The position numbers and the translations under genes were made by a program. A stretch of 64,000 bases of DNA from Chromobotia macracanthus (taxonomy: Eukaryota > Chordata > Actinopteri > Cypriniformes > Botiidae). The DNA is taken from assembly GCA_036877525.1 (NCBI GenBank), contig JAZGTH010000032.1, forward strand, positions 2,632,001 to 2,696,000. Direction: 5' to 3'. How positions within the stretch are numbered: position 1 is the first letter of the stretch; each line of letters begins with the position of its first letter. The notes under the pieces were generated by a model. That model was not told the origin of the DNA. It worked only from the letters and a program-made list of their open reading frames with translations, and did not search any database. Shown in pieces: positions 61,995-64,000 of this stretch.

Positions 61995-63054
61995 TATCAA
62001 ATAGGTATGTAATCATGCAGCTAATTTCAGGTCTCTGTAAAATGTGTTTAAAATATTAAGCAAAAGTAATATTGTAATAATGGTATTGAATGGTGTTGAA
62101 AAATTGTGGATTATAATTGTAAGCAAAATGGCATAAAACGTTTGGTAAAAATAAAAAACAGACGGTCGGGTTTGTGGGATTGTAATGTTGCCAATGTTTC
62201 TGCAGTGCATTTTCAAAATAACGCAGAGAGAAATTAATGGAGTGAAAGAGACTGCCAGAAATAAGAGAAAAAAGACTGGGCAGAAAAAGAGAGAGAAATC
62301 TGACGATGTTACCTGGACCCTAGGGACAAAAGGCGTGGTTCTTCTACTAAGGCATGGTTTCTGAATAATCAAAATTAACATAGAAAAAGCAATAAAACTA
62401 AACCAAAACTGCACAGTGGCACACAAATTTAAACAATCCAACTGAGAAGAGATTTAGTCTAACTCTGATTCAGTCATACTGTTTATGTTTTTTAAATATT
62501 ACAGGAACCTCATAGCTAAAACATTTTTACACCAGAATCATGAAATAACCAAGGTTTATGAAAGTGAAAGTGGCAAAAATGCCCCAGTAGTGAATAACTC
62601 ATCATCTGCTTGATTAGATTTATTTCATAATATCCTTTGTCTATATTATGTAATATTACGTTTGTCTAGTTTAGTACTTAAATGTAGTTGTCTGGTATCT
62701 GTTGTGTTTACAGCAATTTTTATATTTGATGCTGTTGTTTCAACAAAACAAAACATTGAACAAACAAGGCAATAATAAAATGCATTCTTTACAACAAATT
62801 TTGTGCTCGTATGTAGCATTGAAGAATTCATGGTTGACAGTTTGGGAGGTTCCAAAAATTAAATGTTTTTTAATTGTTGTCACTAATTTGAGTCTCTGAT
62901 CTTTTTTGAGATCAAAATAATTCGTTTTCACTTGTATGCTGTTTTTACTTGCATGTTTTTATTGTATAAATTACAATACACTCAAACAACTGAATAAATT
63001 AAATCGTTTTTATGTCACCAATTTGGCTCTGTTTAAACTAGACCTAAGTCATAT

Positions 63055-63536
63055 TGTCAGAAACACATCTCCCCTGCCAACCATGCTCCCACATTCCCGA
63101 TCACCCGAATACTAATCACGCACACCCATCGCTGATTACCTGCGAGTATAAAGCCACACGCAATTCTCACTCCCTTGTCCGGTCTCAAAGCTTGTGCATT
63201 GTGATTTACCAGACTCACCTTCTTCGTATCCTTACCTCAAGACTCTCTGCCGATTTCCACATGCTCCGACTATCCCAGTATATCCTTCGTGATACTATCC
63301 TGCAATGCAGAAAGAAGTCTTTTATATTCCAGCTCAGTGTGCTTACTTGATAATCCACTAACAGCTACTTACCTATACCCAGCCTTCGTGGTCATTTCCT
63401 GCTAGCTGACCTGCTCAGTAACCTATATGACTTATCCTGTGATTATTTACATTCAGTATATCTTGTGTTTGGATGCTAAGCTAATAAAGCCTTTGTATTG
63501 TCACTCATCTGCCTGTTGCCTTTGTGAATGCTGACA
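63055..63536 (+). mobile_element. Ty3/gypsy-type LTR
   Basis: A 482-base segment bounded by TGTCAG and CTGACA. It has a TATA-like GAGTATAAAGCC near 63143 and AATAAA at 63483, and is followed directly by gag-like sequence. The partner LTR would lie past the window. Confidence 0.75.
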
Positions 63537-64000
63537 GAAGACCGGAACAAGAACATAAGGTATAGATTCCCATTACCCTACGGCTCTAGATCCATTCGCC
63601 GAACTCGTCATTTCATTGCAAGCCATATTAGCACAGAGCACCGTTCCACGATCTACCTCAGCCAGTCCCATGGCCCTACCTACTTCCTACTCGCGTGAGG
63701 CAGTGGATTGTAATGGATTTCCACTCCAGTGTTCATTATACCTAGAAATGCAGTCCCAACAGTTCACCACTGAGAAATCTAAAGTGGCGTTTCTCATATC
63801 CCTTCTGTCGGGAGGTGCACTGTGGTATGGAATACCGGTTCCATATGGAACCAATATGGAACTCCAATAGTCCCATAATTCCTATGACATGTTCACCTCT
63901 CACTTCAAGGACGTTTTTGGAGAATCCACTGGCATGCTCTCCATTCCCAATCAACTCGTTTTAGGATCTCTCAACGCTTAACCCCCTGCCAGCTCAACTC
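63537..64000 (+). pseudogene. Broken gag of a Ty3/gypsy retrotransposon (truncated by window end)
   Basis: The frame at 63616-63870 shows FPLQCSLYLEMQSQQF and KSKVAFLISLLSGGALW, typical of the capsid region of fish gypsy gag. It then loses frame: later gag-like residues appear in other frames and stops intervene. Orientation is opposite to rims2. Confidence 0.75.

Larger units (their letters stand above)
57981..64000 (-). other. Upstream rims2 intron (5' part beyond window)
   Basis: No exon of the RIM PDZ or N-terminal region was recognised in these 6 kb. It contains AT-rich sequence, a long foldback element (61102-61994) and a gypsy LTR with broken gag (63055-64000). It is probably one long intron. 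Confidence 0.65.

Noticed and set aside
62320..62326. 7-base - strand microexon (CCCTAG acceptor, GTAACA donor)
   Set aside because: Splice-like signals occur by chance and there is no phase or homology support.

Overview
The window looks like teleost nuclear DNA, most likely from a cypriniform or other ostariophysan. It is AT-rich and intron-rich, with GT-AG splicing, tRNA-derived SINEs, DIRS1-like tyrosine-recombinase retrotransposons, Tc1-like remnants and a Ty3/gypsy LTR. There is no bacterial-style gene organisation. Family assignments were made by eye from translated exons; no database search was run.

Two protein-coding genes lie tail to tail. On the + strand, bases 1476-8409 hold a complete seven-exon gene for low-density lipoprotein receptor-related protein 12 (lrp12). 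All exon phases agree and give 876 residues: signal peptide, CUB, two LDLa, CUB, three LDLa, a transmembrane segment and a long cytoplasmic tail. Its 3' untranslated region runs to about 9.58 kb.

On the - strand, from 57980 down to 13892, lies the 3' two-thirds of a RIM gene, best matched to RIMS2, the active-zone scaffold that organises synaptic vesicle priming and calcium channels. I could join 26 exons in one frame (1000 residues plus stop). They cover the C2A domain, the long serine/arginine/proline-rich linker with the RIM-BP SH3 ligand, several small exons, and the C2B domain. The zinc finger and PDZ exons must lie beyond base 64000. An alternative first exon at 16663-16807 encodes the start of the short RIM2-gamma form, so a second promoter lies inside the gene. 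A further 33-base candidate cassette exon is proposed at 29357-29389.

The convergent order RIMS2 / LRP12 matches the orientation of the human 8q22 region, but DCSTAMP and DPYS, which lie between them in mammals, are not seen; the stop codons are only about 5.5 kb apart.

The rest is intron and intergenic DNA. Notable content: four decayed DIRS1-like blocks on the - strand (39.4-41.2, 42.85-44.4, 52.44-53.63, 54.47-57.24 kb), one retaining recognisable tyrosine-recombinase catalytic motifs; a TA-flanked Tc1-like remnant (30717-31946); a long foldback element (61102-61994); a TA-flanked short element (36041-36524); a Ty3/gypsy LTR plus broken gag at the right edge (63055 onward); several SINEs; and microsatellites, one of which forms the polypyrimidine tract of a RIMS2 exon. 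I found no clear new multi-gene system. The most unusual points are the RIM2 linker (a proline/alanine/histidine-rich exon, an acidic exon, microexons, a GC donor) and the transposon crowding around its C2A exons.
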